DNA from: Lachnoclostridium sp. UBA1241
GTDB taxonomy: Bacteria > Bacillota > Clostridia > Lachnospirales > Lachnospiraceae
Direction of reading: 5' to 3'
DNA length: 5,503 nt
Assembly: GCA_002308955.1 (NCBI GenBank)
Contig: DBWJ01000071.1
Coordinates: 1-5,503 of the forward strand
Shown: positions 4,920-5,503 of the stretch, piece by piece
Layout of the letters: each line of letters starts with the position of its first letter
Numbering within the stretch: position 1 is the first letter of the stretch
The notes under the pieces: generated by a model
What the model was told of the DNA's origin: nothing
Database searches by the model: none
The model's input: only the letters and a program-made list of their open reading frames with translations
Made by a program: the position numbers and the translations under genes

Positions 4920-5503
4920 CCGTTACTTTTTGTCAGACAGGATATTACTACAATGCATGTTGACGCCGTGGTAAATGCCGCAAACCAGTCGCTTCTGGGC
5001 GGTGGCGGAGTGGACGGCGCGATTCATTATGCGGCGGGGCCGGAGCTTCTCGCAGAATGCCGCACCCTCGGCGGATGCCGGACCGGAGAGGCGAAGATCA
5101 CAGGCGGCTACCGGATGCCGTGCCGCTATATCATTCATACGGTCGGCCCGGTTTATAAGGGCGGCGACCGTGGCGAACCGGAGCTGCTTGCCGCATGCTA
5201 CAGGAACTCGTTAAAGCTTGCTGTGGAGCATGGATGCGAGAGTGTGGCATTTCCCGCAATATCCACCGGCGTGTACGGCTACCCGCCGGAGGAAGCGACG
5301 AAGATTGCCGTTGCGACGGTGCGGGAGTTCCTCGAAGAGCATGACATGACGGTCTACCTCGTCTTCTTCGGGCACGGCCGGCGCCAATCCGGCACCGACC
5401 TCGCCCTGTACGTGCGCGACCGGCTGGCGGGAAATGCCATGGCGGGCGCAGGTGCGGTGGAAGCTGTGACGGGACGCGCGGAGAAGAATGCCGGCTCGGC
5501 GGT
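4917..5503 (+). CDS. MacroD-type macrodomain protein, probable ADP-ribose hydrolase (3' partial)
   Basis: The frame stays open for 195 codons to the window end, so the C-terminus is missing. Residues 1-170 form a macrodomain of the MacroD/YmdB kind. The ADP-ribose loop NAAN is at 20-23, and the glycine loop LLGGGGVDGAIHYAAG at 26-41 contains Asp33, the position of the catalytic aspartate in human MacroD enzymes. GEAKITGG is at 57-64, IIHTVGP at 72-78, and the second phosphate loop STGVYGYP at 116-123. Family members remove mono-ADP-ribose from acidic side chains or deacetylate O-acetyl-ADP-ribose in the cytoplasm. After residue 170 the chain continues as an Ala/Gly-rich stretch that is not part of a minimal macrodomain, so a C-terminal extension or second domain is likely. 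The gene is divergent from the DUF2812 gene. No ADP-ribosyltransferase or sirtuin is visible beside it. The fold assignment is firm; the substrate is unknown. Confidence 0.95.
   Translation, partial: MPLLFVRQDITTMHVDAVVNAANQSLLGGGGVDGAIHYAAGPELLAECRTLGGCRTGEAKITGGYRMPCRYIIHTVGPVYKGGDRGEPELLAACYRNSLKLAVEHGCESVAFPAISTGVYGYPPEEATKIAVATVREFLEEHDMTVYLVFFGHGRRQSGTDLALYVRDRLAGNAMAGAGAVEAVTGRAEKNAGSA

Overview
The window looks like a Bacillota chromosome, most likely class Clostridia and perhaps a gut or rumen Lachnospiraceae. The reasons are AGGAGG-type ribosome binding sites, a GTG start, consensus sigma-A promoters, a DUF2812 protein, and G+C-balanced genes next to a very A+T-rich intergenic region. 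The family assignment is inference from style; no marker gene is present.

Positions 1-2685 (+) hold two closely spaced genes that are probably co-transcribed. The first is the 3' part of a membrane protein with a Gln/Pro/Tyr-rich cytoplasmic tail and four predicted membrane segments. The second is a single-chain ABC importer: a SsuC/TauC-type permease fused through a Glu/Ala/Pro-rich linker to a NitT/TauT-type ATPase. No substrate-binding protein is visible beside it.

Positions 2686-3427 contain no conventional gene. They do carry a complete transcription unit: a good sigma-A promoter (2795-2823), about 580 nt of A-rich sequence, and a strong intrinsic terminator (3375-3408). Inside is a degenerate repeat array. 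Five units follow a strict 57-58 nt period, and two diverged copies lie further upstream. Each unit centres on GG-N6-CC, and four of the seven copies continue directly into ATG. The first and last copies end in the same two-codon frame ATG-TAC-TAG, and the first has an excellent Shine-Dalgarno. Three middle units encode nearly identical 10-12-residue peptides beginning MKGRYTP, and the base changes in that shared stretch are synonymous. I know of no described RNA or peptide family that matches. This is the candidate for a new element: either a repeat-bearing small RNA or an array of tiny reading frames.

Positions 3428-4825 (-) encode a five-segment membrane protein with an N-terminal DUF2812 region. 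It converges on the repeat RNA and probably shares its terminator. Positions 4917-5503 (+) start a MacroD-type macrodomain protein (ADP-ribose hydrolase family) that runs off the window. It is divergent from the DUF2812 gene, and the two promoters overlap in 4862-4891.

The genes do not form one obvious pathway. The window reads as an operon end, an orphan repeat RNA, and a divergent gene pair.
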